The position numbers were made by a program, and so were the translations under genes. Below, in pieces: positions 1 through 6,757 of a DNA stretch of 9,163 nt (its first letter is position 1; each line of letters opens with the position of its first letter). Below the pieces are notes generated by a model. That model was not told the origin of the DNA. It did no database searches and saw nothing but the letters and a program-made list of their open reading frames with translations. Origin of the DNA: Paracoccaceae bacterium (GTDB lineage: Bacteria > Pseudomonadota > Alphaproteobacteria > Rhodobacterales > Rhodobacteraceae); contig NVUP01000002.1 in NCBI GenBank assembly GCA_002401945.1, forward strand, positions 175,191-184,353, read 5' to 3'.

Positions 1-1404
1 GAACAGCTGATCCATCAGATCGCCTTTGGCGAATACCTTAGCCAAATCCATGGCGGCATTCAGATGAACCAGGGAGAGATTGTCCGGCTGCAAGACATGG
101 GTGTCGGCCGAGACGACCTGAATGCCTTGATGCAACCTGCGGTATTGACCCTGACCCAGAGCGGAAATTCCCAAGCCGCCCGCAGCCGTCTGGTCGAGCT
201 GATGCAAGAGCAGTCCGCCAATCTCACCACTGGCGCCACTGGTCTGGATGACGAGCTGGAGATGATTCGCGAGCAGTTCCGGCGCTTTGCCGAGGAGCGG
301 ATCGAACCACACGCCCATGACTGGCATCTCAAGGATGAGCTGATCCCGATGGAGATCATCGACGAGCTGGCCGAAATGGGGGTCTTTGGCCTGACCATCC
401 CCGAAGAATACGGCGGCTTTGGCCTGTCCAAGGCCTCGATGGTGGTGGTGTCCGAGGAGTTGTCGCGCGGCTATATCGGGGTTGGCTCGCTGGGCACCCG
501 TTCGGAAATCGCGGCCGAGTTGATCCTGTGTGGCGGCACCGATGCGCAGAAATCTCAGTGGCTGCCCAAGATCGCCAGCGCCGAAATCCTGCCCACCGCT
601 GTGTTCACCGAGCCCAACACCGGCTCTGACCTTGGTTCGCTGCGCACCCGAGCGGTCAAGGATGCCAATGGTGACTACCAGATCACCGGCAACAAGACCT
701 GGATCACCCACGCGGCCCGCACCCATGTGATGACCTTGCTGGCGCGGACCAATCCGGACTCATCTGACCATCGTGGATTGTCGATGTTCTTGGCCGAAAA
801 GACACCCGGCACTGTTGAAAACCCATTCCCCACCGAGGGCATGAGCGGCGGCGAGATTGAAGTGCTGGGCTATCGCGGCATGAAGGAATACGAACTGGCG
901 TTTGACGGTTTTCAGGTCAAAGGCGAAAACCTGCTGGGTGGCGAAGAGGGCAAAGGCTTTAAACAGCTGATGGAGACCTTTGAGTCCGCCCGCATTCAAA
1001 CCGCCGCCCGCGCCATTGGTGTGGCACAATCGGCGCTGGATCTCGCCATGCAATACGCCCAGGATCGCAAGCAGTTTGGCAAATCTCTGATCGAATTTCC
1101 CCGTGTGTCTGGCAAGCTGGCGATGATGGCAGTGGAAATTATGATCGCCCGCCAGTTGACCTATTTCTCGGCCTGGGAAAAGGACAACGGCCATCGCTGC
1201 GACCTTGAGGCTGGCATGGCCAAGCTGCTGGGGGCTCGCGTGGCTTGGGCGGCGGCTGATAACGGATTGCAAATCCACGGCGGCAACGGCTTTGCGCTGG
1301 AGTACAAAATTTCCCGCGTGTTATGCGATGCCCGCATCCTCAACATTTTTGAAGGCGCCGCCGAAATCCAGGCCCAGGTCATCGCCCGCCGCTTGCTGAA
1401 TTAA
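1..1404 (+). CDS. mcd: (2S)-methylsuccinyl-CoA dehydrogenase, 5' end outside the window
   Basis: This is an acyl-CoA dehydrogenase flavoprotein, most likely the enzyme that oxidises (2S)-methylsuccinyl-CoA to mesaconyl-CoA in the ethylmalonyl-CoA pathway of acetyl-CoA assimilation. The frame is open from base 1, so the ATG at 64 is internal; 467 codons are visible. The catalytic domain starts near base 268. FTEPNTGSD (from 604), TGNKTWI (about 685) and DRKQFGKS (about 1057) are the usual FAD and substrate-binding blocks. The FEG motif near the C-terminus carries the expected catalytic base Glu at 1351-1353. About 90 residues precede the catalytic domain, including QIAFGEYL and MNQGEIVRLQD. 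Such an N-terminal extension is a mark of Mcd and is absent from ordinary short-chain dehydrogenases. By the family's usual length (about 550 residues), some 90 residues lie upstream. The acyl-CoA dehydrogenase call is certain; the substrate rests on remembered family similarity. Confidence 0.85.
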   Translation, partial: EQLIHQIAFGEYLSQIHGGIQMNQGEIVRLQDMGVGRDDLNALMQPAVLTLTQSGNSQAARSRLVELMQEQSANLTTGATGLDDELEMIREQFRRFAEERIEPHAHDWHLKDELIPMEIIDELAEMGVFGLTIPEEYGGFGLSKASMVVVSEELSRGYIGVGSLGTRSEIAAELILCGGTDAQKSQWLPKIASAEILPTAVFTEPNTGSDLGSLRTRAVKDANGDYQITGNKTWITHAARTHVMTLLARTNPDSSDHRGLSMFLAEKTPGTVENPFPTEGMSGGEIEVLGYRGMKEYELAFDGFQVKGENLLGGEEGKGFKQLMETFESARIQTAARAIGVAQSALDLAMQYAQDRKQFGKSLIEFPRVSGKLAMMAVEIMIARQLTYFSAWEKDNGHRCDLEAGMAKLLGARVAWAAADNGLQIHGGNGFALEYKISRVLCDARILNIFEGAAEIQAQVIARRLLN

Positions 1405-1432
1405 GTCCGCAGAAAAAAGCTATCACCTATTT

Positions 1433-1457
1433 GCCCGGCCAGCGTGCCGGGCTTTTT
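1433..1457 (+). terminator. Intrinsic terminator after mcd
   Basis: A perfect 7-bp stem (GCCCGGC at 1433-1439, GCCGGGC at 1446-1452) encloses a 6-base loop and is followed directly by five T residues. It begins 28 bases after the mcd stop codon. This is a standard Rho-independent terminator and separates mcd from the lipoprotein genes downstream. Confidence 0.9.
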
Positions 1458-1532
1458 GTCACCTCGCCCAAGAAAGAGATTGTTTCCCCTCCAGACTGTT
1501 CTCACGCGCCCAAGTTCTCGCTAAAAGGCACT

Positions 1533-2213
1533 ATGATGGTTGTAATCCGCCTTTTTGCTTTGATCGTCCTGTTGTCCGGCTGTTCTGGTGCGACGCCAAA
1601 AGGCCAAAGCGTCCATATCTTGGCGATCGGCGATTCCCTGATGGCCTGGAACAACATTAGCGGCCATTCAATTTCCGATTCACTTGCAAAGGCGCTGGGT
1701 GAACCGGTGGTGGACCGGTCGGTTTCGGCCGCACGCATCATTTACCACCTGCCGATCTCCGGCAGCGCCGGCATGAATATTCGCAAGCAATATACAGCAG
1801 GCGACTGGGACTGGATCATCGTAAACGGTGGTGGCAACGATCTGTGGCTGGGCTGTGGCTGCATTGCCTGTGATCGCAAGCTGGACAAATTGATCTCAAA
1901 GGAAGGGCGCAAAGGCGCCATCCCCGGCATGCTCTCGGACCTGCGGCAAACCGGAGCACAAGTGATCTACGTTGGATATCTGCGCAGCCCCGGCGTCGGC
2001 TCTGCTATCGAGCACTGCCGCGAAGAGGGGGACATTCTGGAACAGCGCATTGCCCGACTGGCCGAAATTGACAGCGGCATCTATTTTCTGTCGCTGCGTG
2101 ATCTGGTTCCATATGGTGATCGGTCTTACCACGCGCTGGACATGATCCACCCGTCGATCAAGGCCAGCACTGTCATTGGTAACAAAATCGCACAAATCAT
2201 TCAGAGCGAGTGA
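1533..2213 (+). CDS. SGNH/GDSL-type hydrolase family lipoprotein
   Basis: Predicted lipid-anchored esterase-like protein of 226 residues; its substrate is unknown. Residues 1-17 form a lipoprotein signal peptide with lipobox L-S-G-C (Cys17 as lipidation site). The SGNH blocks follow: GDS with nucleophile Ser35, GGND with Asn102, and DxxH with Asp203 and His206. The block II glycine that helps form the oxyanion hole is not obvious; the matching stretch reads SVSAAR. Three cysteines are packed together just after GGND (108, 110, 113), with a fourth at 162. I chose the ATG at 1533 because the signal peptide begins there and AAAAGG lies at 1523-1528; the adjacent ATG at 1536 has slightly better spacing and is equally possible. 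A TTG further upstream (1431) falls in the mcd terminator and is unlikely. No clear promoter was seen in 1458-1532. Confidence 0.87.
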   Translation: MMVVIRLFALIVLLSGCSGATPKGQSVHILAIGDSLMAWNNISGHSISDSLAKALGEPVVDRSVSAARIIYHLPISGSAGMNIRKQYTAGDWDWIIVNGGGNDLWLGCGCIACDRKLDKLISKEGRKGAIPGMLSDLRQTGAQVIYVGYLRSPGVGSAIEHCREEGDILEQRIARLAEIDSGIYFLSLRDLVPYGDRSYHALDMIHPSIKASTVIGNKIAQIIQSE

Positions 2214-2228
2214 CACTAAGGCACAGCC

Positions 2229-2257
2229 GTGACCATATTTGCCCCGATTACTATACG
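2229..2257 (+). promoter_or_regulatory. Possible sigma-70 type promoter for the META-domain gene
   Basis: GTGACC (2229-2234) and TATACG (2252-2257) are separated by 17 bases, and each matches four of six consensus positions. Transcription would begin near 2264, giving a leader of about 14 bases that still contains the GGGAG ribosome binding site at 2268-2272. The gene could also be read from upstream of the SGNH lipoprotein gene, as no terminator lies between them. Confidence 0.35.
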
Positions 2258-2277
2258 CATGCCGACCGGGAGACCCG

Positions 2278-2670
2278 ATGTTCCGCGTAATTTTATCGCT
2301 TTCGCTACTGCTGATGACGGCCTGCCGAGGCGACGAAACCATTGCCGCCTATGGGGCTGATGACATGGAGTGGCAGTTGACCGAGCTCGACGGCCAGCCT
2401 TTTGCTGCAACCGCGACCCTGCGCTTTCCCGAACCGGGCCGCCTTACCGGCGCGGCGCCTTGCAACAGCTACAGCGCCGTATTGGACGCCCCCTACCCCT
2501 GGTTCGACGCTCAAAACCTCAGCGTGACCCGCATGGTTTGCGAGGATCAAAAGGCAGAAAACCAATACCTACAGGCGTTGCAGGGCATGACCCTGTCCGA
2601 GGTCTCGGGCGGCACCCTGATCCTGAGCAATGACGGGGGTCGCGAAATGCTGTTCACAGCCGCCGAGTAA
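2278..2670 (+). CDS. META-domain (HslJ-like) lipoprotein
   Basis: Small envelope protein of 130 residues. It begins with a lipoprotein signal peptide ending in M-T-A-C, with Cys16 as lipidation site; Met at the -3 position is slightly off the usual lipobox. A single META domain follows: WQLTELDG (32-39), ATLRF, then the hallmark PCNSYSA (61-67), then TRMVCED (84-90) and a YLQAL helix. Cys62 and Cys88 sit at the positions conserved in the family and could form a disulfide. META proteins such as E. coli HslJ are linked to heat or novobiocin tolerance, but the biochemical role is not established. The ATG at 2278 has GGGAG five bases upstream and starts exactly at the signal peptide; the in-frame TTG at 2239 would spoil it. 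The 3' end overlaps recO on the other strand. Confidence 0.85.
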   Translation: MFRVILSLSLLLMTACRGDETIAAYGADDMEWQLTELDGQPFAATATLRFPEPGRLTGAAPCNSYSAVLDAPYPWFDAQNLSVTRMVCEDQKAENQYLQALQGMTLSEVSGGTLILSNDGGREMLFTAAE

Positions 2671-3379
2671 AAGCATCAACAAAGCGACCACGGGCCTCGG
2701 GCAGCGGATGATGGCCCAGCGACGGCGCCAGACGCGCCTCAAGGAAAAAACCGGTGGTGCGCAACCCCTGCGCTATCTCCACATCGTCGGCGTTGCCTTC
2801 ACCGCGCAGAACGGGGGGCAGCGGCAGCAGCCGGTTGGCCCATTCACCTGCCCCTTCGACCGACACCGCCCGGCCTGATCTTGGTGATACATAGACCAGC
2901 CCCTCAACCGCGCCAGTCACCGCGCAGGTAGAAAGGTCCAAGCCAAAGCCCATCTCCTCCAGCAGTGCCAGCTCCCAGTGCAGATAGGCCAGCGGCCACA
3001 GCTCCTCTTGGTCCAGCAGATCCAGCAACTGTTCGGACCTGGTATAGAGACTGGCATGAGGTTCACGTTCGGGCAGGCAAAACGACAACAAAGCCGTCAC
3101 GGCGTTCAACCCGGCCAATGCCAACCGCCCCGACAGTGCCGCCGCCGCCCGGCTGCGCAGAGGTTCGGCTTGGTAGTGGCCCAGATGATCCTCTAGCCGG
3201 GCGCGCCAGATCAGATCCAGTTGCGCACCGGGTTGCAGGAATGGCGCTTGTTTGCGACTGGCACCACCGCGCACCACGCCTGCATGTCGGCCATGTTCTT
3301 CGGTGAAAACATCAATGATCGCCGAGCTTTCACCATGGCGGCGCAAACTTAGCAAAATGCCGTGATCCCGCCATTCCAC
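2654..3379 (-). CDS. recO: DNA repair protein RecO
   Basis: RecO works with RecF and RecR to load RecA onto SSB-coated single-stranded DNA in gap repair, and it also anneals strands. The 241-residue length is normal. The N-terminal part ([17 protein letters not shown], then VVRGG around residue 36) is the OB-fold start typical of alphaproteobacterial RecO. The remainder is helical, with the conserved stretch CAVTG...[13 protein letters not shown]. The four-cysteine zinc site of some RecO proteins is absent. Translation starts at GTG (3379-3377), with GGAGGG at 3391-3386 spaced six bases away. Here recO is cut off from the era/DUF1491 operon by a divergent small gene, so it probably has its own promoter in 3392-3475; I could not identify one with confidence. 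It ends inside the META gene. Confidence 0.93.
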   Translation of the reverse strand: MEWRDHGILLSLRRHGESSAIIDVFTEEHGRHAGVVRGGASRKQAPFLQPGAQLDLIWRARLEDHLGHYQAEPLRSRAAAALSGRLALAGLNAVTALLSFCLPEREPHASLYTRSEQLLDLLDQEELWPLAYLHWELALLEEMGFGLDLSTCAVTGAVEGLVYVSPRSGRAVSVEGAGEWANRLLPLPPVLRGEGNADDVEIAQGLRTTGFFLEARLAPSLGHHPLPEARGRFVDAFTRRL

Positions 3380-3475
3380 TGGCTGCCCTCCGCTCGCTGA
3401 TCCGTTTCATCCTGCCACCAGACCGCCCCCCCCGGCAATCGGCAAGGTGCCCTTGAATGCCTTGCCCAGTGGCTA

Positions 3476-3505
3476 CCTTTAGTTAACGTATCGGTTAACT
3501 AAAGG
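3476..3505. promoter_or_regulatory. Perfect 12-bp inverted repeat, likely operator or RBS-masking hairpin
   Basis: CCTTTAGTTAAC (3476-3487) and GTTAACTAAAGG (3494-3505) are exact inverted copies around the six-base spacer GTATCG. The right arm contains AAAGG, the apparent ribosome binding site of the small gene starting near 3512. As DNA, the dyad has the form and size of a binding site for a dimeric winged-helix repressor (MarR, ArsR and HxlR families use such sites). As RNA, it would be a 12-bp stem that hides the ribosome binding site. It has no T tract, so it is not a normal terminator. The regulator is not encoded in this window. Confidence 0.65.
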
Positions 3506-3511
3506 ATTTTC

Positions 3512-3799
3512 ATCAGGCGCGGCATCACCATCACCTATACATACAGCGGCGATGAGGACATATGGCAGAGCACCATCTCCGATTTCATAGCCGCCATCGA
3601 CAGCGATTCGGTGAGTGCCGGCACCACCTATCAAGTGGCCATTGCAGACGACAAGCAGACCCGGTTTCACTGGGCTCGTTGGGACAGCGCCGAAACCCTG
3701 GCGCATCTGCAATCACAGGCGTATTTCAAAACCTTTGCAGGCAAAGTGCGTGAGTTTTCCGGTGGTGCGCCTTCGGCCACAGGTCACGATACGCATTGA
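3512..3799 (+). CDS. Small protein with ABM-like dimeric alpha/beta-barrel features; non-canonical start
   Basis: Reading frame of about 95 codons closed upstream by TAA at 3500-3502. It contains no in-frame ATG or TTG, and the first GTG is at 3611. The protein sequence looks genuine well before 3611 (RRGITITYTYSGDEDIWQ and on), and AAAGGA (3501-3506) sits five bases before ATC at 3512, so I place the start there. ATT at 3506 is a possible alternative. The C-terminal half (YQVAIADD, FHWARWDSAETLAHL, YFKTFAGKVREFSG) resembles antibiotic-biosynthesis-monooxygenase-type proteins: a strand with aromatic residues, then a helix with His, then a short helix with two Phe. These proteins oxidise quinol-like compounds or bind small ligands, but no function can be fixed here. 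It lies divergent from recO and convergent with the DUF1491 gene, with 17 bases between the stop codons. It may instead be a remnant that lost its ATG. Confidence 0.6.
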   Translation: MRRGITITYTYSGDEDIWQSTISDFIAAIDSDSVSAGTTYQVAIADDKQTRFHWARWDSAETLAHLQSQAYFKTFAGKVREFSGGAPSATGHDTH

Positions 3800-3816
3800 A
3801 AACCAGCGGTTGGTAA

Positions 3817-4146
3817 TTACTCCAGCCCCGGTTCTCCCAGCAAGTGACGACCCATGCGGTCCTCGACCTCGATTACCCAAAGATCGGGGTCAAATTCCTG
3901 TTGTTTTCGAACCGATGTATCAACCTCGCGCTCGTCACCCTTGGTCAGCTCAATCCACTGGCGTTCATCGCTCATCAGATCATAAGACCGTTGAAAGGCA
4001 ATCGCTTGCCCGTCCAGCGTGTTCAGCTTGACCAAAACAGCACCGGCGGTGTCATCCCCATGCGCCACCACAAAGGCGGGAATTCCCTGGAACCTCAGCC
4101 GCGCCAGATAGGCTTGCACCCAGAATTCAGCGGTCAAACGGATCAC
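3817..4146 (-). CDS. DUF1491 family protein
   Basis: Protein of 109 residues matching the alphaproteobacterial DUF1491 family, which I recall being found next to era. The function is unknown. The start RLTAEFWVQAYLARLR and the middle GAVLVKLNTLDG are the recognisable family stretches; near the C-terminus DPDLWVIEVEDR is followed by HLL. No signal peptide or membrane segment is seen, so it should be cytoplasmic. The start is GTG (4146-4144). The frame runs back to a stop at 4186-4188 without any ATG or TTG, so the start is forced. The upstream sequence offers only a weak ribosome binding site (GGGA about 11 bases away). It follows era after 129 bases, so it may share the operon's transcript if the hairpin-rich spacer does not stop it. 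Confidence 0.85.
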   Translation of the reverse strand: MIRLTAEFWVQAYLARLRFQGIPAFVVAHGDDTAGAVLVKLNTLDGQAIAFQRSYDLMSDERQWIELTKGDEREVDTSVRKQQEFDPDLWVIEVEDRMGRHLLGEPGLE

Positions 4147-4165
4147 TGTGCAGGTGTCCCAGACA

Positions 4166-4249
4166 TAGGGCGGCGCACGGCGGCCCTAGGCGGGCGTGAC
4201 GCGCCCTCCAGTGGGGAAGGTCGGGTGCGGCCCAGCGATGCCGCTGGGC
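4166..4249. other. GC-rich spacer with three successive hairpins downstream of era
   Basis: The 129-base spacer between era and the DUF1491 gene contains three inverted repeats in a row: TAGGGC/GCCCTA (4166-4171 and 4183-4188), GGGCG/CGCCC (4192-4196 and 4202-4206), and GCCCAGCG/CGCTGGGC (4230-4237 and 4242-4249, four-base loop). The last is the strongest, with an 8-bp perfect stem starting 26 bases after the era stop. None is followed by a T run on either strand, so these are not ordinary intrinsic terminators. They may stabilise or process the era mRNA 3' end, or represent a dispersed intergenic repeat. Confidence 0.5.
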
Positions 4250-4275
4250 GTGATGCAACCGTGTTTATCAAGGCC

Positions 4276-5181
4276 CTAGTTGCCGTCCTTGAAATTAAGC
4301 CCCATCTGCGAATACCGCTCGGACTCGTCCTGCCAGTTGGGCCGTACTTTGACCTGCAGGAACAAATGCACCTTGCGGTCCAGGAACTCTGTCAGCTCGG
4401 TCCGGGAGGCCTGACCAATGGCTTTGATCGTCTCGCCACCTTTACCCAGTACGATGCCCTTGTGACCGTCCCGTACCACATAAATCACTTGATCAATCTT
4501 GACCGAGCCATCTTTGCGATCTTCCCAGTTCTCGGTCTCGACTGTCATCTGATAGGGCAGTTCCTGATGCAGCCGCAGCGTCAGCTTTTCGCGCGTCATC
4601 TCGGCGGCGATCATCCGCAACGGCAGATCCGCGATCTGATCTTCGGGGTACAACCACGGGCCCTCGGGCAGTTTGCCACCCAACCAGCTGCGCAGATCCT
4701 CAACCCCATGTCCCTTTTCAGCCGAAATCATAAAGGTCTCGGAAAAGCTAAATCGCTGGTTCAGATCCTGCGCCAAGCCCAGCAGTTTTTCTGTCGGCAC
4801 CTTGTCGATCTTGTTGATGGCCAGCGTCACCATGCGGCCCTTGCCAATCTCGACCAAGCCTTCGAGGATTTTCTCAACGCCCTCAGTCACGCCCCGGTGG
4901 GCCTCGACCATCAGCACAATCACGTCCGCATCAGCCGCGCCGCCCCAGGCAGCAGCAACCATGGCGCGGTCCAGCCGACGGCGCGGTGCAAACAGGCCCG
5001 GCGTATCAACAAACACGATCTGGTTTTGACCGTCCATCGCCACGCCACGAATACGGGCGCGGGTGGTCTGCACCTTGTGGGTTACGATCGACACCTTGGC
5101 TCCGACCATGCGGTTCAGCAGCGTCGACTTGCCTGCGTTCGGTTCACCAATCAGGGCCACGAATCCGGCACGAGTACTCAT
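4276..5181 (-). CDS. era: GTPase Era
   Basis: Essential GTPase that binds the 3' end of 16S rRNA and helps mature the small ribosomal subunit. All 301 residues are present. The G-domain motifs are GEPNAGKST (12-20), QTTRAR (38-43), DTPG (59-62), NKID (123-126) and SAEKG (153-157). The C-terminal KH domain carries GKGG (246-249), which contacts RNA, followed by [11 protein letters not shown]. The ATG start overlaps the rnc stop codon by four bases (5178-5181), and GGAG lies at the end of rnc, so translation is probably coupled to rnc. Pairing of Era with RNase III makes sense because both act on rRNA. The gene is followed by a hairpin-rich spacer and the DUF1491 gene. Confidence 0.98.
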   Translation of the reverse strand: MSTRAGFVALIGEPNAGKSTLLNRMVGAKVSIVTHKVQTTRARIRGVAMDGQNQIVFVDTPGLFAPRRRLDRAMVAAAWGGAADADVIVLMVEAHRGVTEGVEKILEGLVEIGKGRMVTLAINKIDKVPTEKLLGLAQDLNQRFSFSETFMISAEKGHGVEDLRSWLGGKLPEGPWLYPEDQIADLPLRMIAAEMTREKLTLRLHQELPYQMTVETENWEDRKDGSVKIDQVIYVVRDGHKGIVLGKGGETIKAIGQASRTELTEFLDRKVHLFLQVKVRPNWQDESERYSQMGLNFKDGN

Positions 5182-5864
5182 TTTTTTTGCTCCAGTTGAC
5201 TTAGCAGCGCAGTGGCTGCGGCCTGTTCGGCCTGACGTTTTGATCCAGCGGTGGCCTGTGCCTCGGCGCCATCGTCCAACCGCACCGCAATGGTAAATAC
5301 CGGCTGATGATCCGGCCCCGAGCGAGACACCAGCTCATAGGCAGGAGGTTTTTCCCCCTTGGCCTGAACCAGTTCCTGCAACGAGGTTTTGGCGTCGCGA
5401 GCGTCCGCTTCAACCGCCGTGATACGACTGGCCCAAAGCCGCAGGATCATCTTCTGCGATGCCTCAAACCCGGCGTCCTTATAGACAGCGGCAATCACCG
5501 CCTCCATCGCGTCGCCCAGCAGCGCCAGCTTACGCCGCCCACCCGACATCATTTCTGAGCGACCAAGCTTCAGCACTTCGCCCAGATTGATCTCACGGGC
5601 GACATCGGCACAGGTCTCTTTGCGCACCATAGCATTAAAACGAGGTGCCAACTGCCCCTCGGAGGCAGATTTGTCGTCGTCCAGTAGCGCTGTTGCCAAT
5701 ACCAGCCCCAGAACCCGGTCCCCCAGAAACTCAAGCCGCTGATTGTCGCTGCGCGTCGGGGACGAAATCGAGGCGTGGGTCAGGGCCCGCACCAACAGTT
5801 CGGGCTGGGCAAACTGATGCCCAATCCGCTCCTGAAAGCCCCGCATTTCTTTTGACAACTTCAC
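5178..5864 (-). CDS. rnc: Ribonuclease III
   Basis: Double-strand-specific endoribonuclease that releases the rRNA precursors and processes other structured RNAs. The 228 residues comprise a nuclease domain followed by a dsRNA-binding domain (about 157-226). The signature NQRLEFLGD (41-49) and LGDAMEAV (116-123) supply the metal-binding residues Glu45, Asp49, Asp118 and Glu121. The start is GTG (5864-5862), overlapping the lepB stop by four bases, with AAGGGG at 5875-5870 spaced five bases away. An internal ATG at residue 7 is a weaker choice, since it would shorten the first helix. The last codons are CAA AAA AAA TGA; the run of eight A residues leads straight into the era ATG, giving a sequence prone to slippage. 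Confidence 0.97.
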   Translation of the reverse strand: MKLSKEMRGFQERIGHQFAQPELLVRALTHASISSPTRSDNQRLEFLGDRVLGLVLATALLDDDKSASEGQLAPRFNAMVRKETCADVAREINLGEVLKLGRSEMMSGGRRKLALLGDAMEAVIAAVYKDAGFEASQKMILRLWASRITAVEADARDAKTSLQELVQAKGEKPPAYELVSRSGPDHQPVFTIAVRLDDGAEAQATAGSKRQAEQAAATALLSQLEQKK

Positions 5865-6700
5865 TTGATCCCCTTGAAGAAACGATCGCCGCGCCAGGTC
5901 CAGAAGAACAGCATCGAACGCCCGGCAGAGGAGAACACAATGCGGTCGGCTCGACCGATCAGGTTTTCATAAGGCACAAAACCGACGCCGCCCAACGACT
6001 GCGGCACCCGGCTGTCGGTGGAATTATCCCGGTTGTCACCCATAAAGAAATAGTGCCCCTCGGGCACCATATACACCCCGGTGTCATCCCATCGCTGGGT
6101 ACCGATATTCAGGATTGCGTGCTCGACACCATTTGGCAGGATCTCAATCTGGCGTGACTTCTTACAGATACCACCTTCGCCCACTGCAGTATTTGTTTCA
6201 CAGGCAGGGTGACGGCCCTGTGGTCCTTGGCGTTCAAATATTTCCTCGAAATCGCCTGCATCTTTCAGTTCAACTGCCTGATCGTTGATGAACACTACGC
6301 CATTTTTGACCTGAATTTTATCGCCCGGCAGGCCAATCAAACGCTTGATGAAATCGCTGTTGTTCACCGGGTGGCGGAACACCACCACATCGCCGCGTTC
6401 CGGCGTGCCGCCAAACAGCCGGGTGTTATCCCCGTCCAGGAATCCACAAATATCCTCGGCATCAATGTCGATGCCGATGCGCCCCAGTTTCACGCTGGGA
6501 CAGGAGGCATAGGAATAGCCATAGGCCATCTTGTTGACGAACAAGAAATCGCCAATCAACAGCGTCTCTTTCATCGACCCCGATGGGATCCAGAACGGTT
6601 GAAAAAACAGGGTTCGGAAAACGCCGGCAATCAACAAGGCATAAACGATGGTTTTGATCGTCTCAATGATCGAATTTCCGGCTTGGACTTTGGTCGCCAT
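5861..6700 (-). CDS. lepB: Signal peptidase I
   Basis: Membrane-bound serine protease that removes signal peptides from exported proteins on the periplasmic side. The 279 residues contain one N-terminal membrane anchor (about 12-33). The catalytic block [10 protein letters not shown] follows with nucleophile Ser42, then the [12 protein letters not shown] block with the general base Lys119, and [11 protein letters not shown] (221-231). Two stretches carry cysteine pairs, C67/C85 and C167/C179. Both lie in the predicted periplasmic part and could form disulfides. The ATG at 6700 has GGAGAG at 6710-6705. The gene follows acpS after a 57-base gap and overlaps rnc by four bases. A TTGACT at the acpS stop could be the -35 of an internal promoter, but its -10 partner is poor. 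Confidence 0.97.
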   Translation of the reverse strand: MATKVQAGNSIIETIKTIVYALLIAGVFRTLFFQPFWIPSGSMKETLLIGDFLFVNKMAYGYSYASCPSVKLGRIGIDIDAEDICGFLDGDNTRLFGGTPERGDVVVFRHPVNNSDFIKRLIGLPGDKIQVKNGVVFINDQAVELKDAGDFEEIFERQGPQGRHPACETNTAVGEGGICKKSRQIEILPNGVEHAILNIGTQRWDDTGVYMVPEGHYFFMGDNRDNSTDSRVPQSLGGVGFVPYENLIGRADRIVFSSAGRSMLFFWTWRGDRFFKGIK

Positions 6701-6757
6701 CAGGCTCTCCGGTTCAACAAAAGGTCCGGGGGTACATGCGGCGCGGCTGGGGGTAAG

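Noticed and set aside
64..66. ATG at 64 as the start of the acyl-CoA dehydrogenase
   Set aside because: The frame continues upstream to base 1 with conserved-looking residues (QIAFGEYL) typical of the Mcd N-terminal extension, so the gene is cut by the window edge.
3426..3433. Run of eight C residues upstream of recO as a phase-variable tract
   Set aside because: It lies outside any coding region and outside an identifiable promoter. A short C run in a GC-rich genome is not enough to claim phase variation.
3844..5199. Long plus-strand open frame of about 450 codons opposite era and the DUF1491 gene
   Set aside because: It is the mirror of genuine minus-strand genes with strong motifs. Its translation has no recognisable domain and is rich in His, Gln and Pro, as expected from reverse-strand reading of GC-rich genes.
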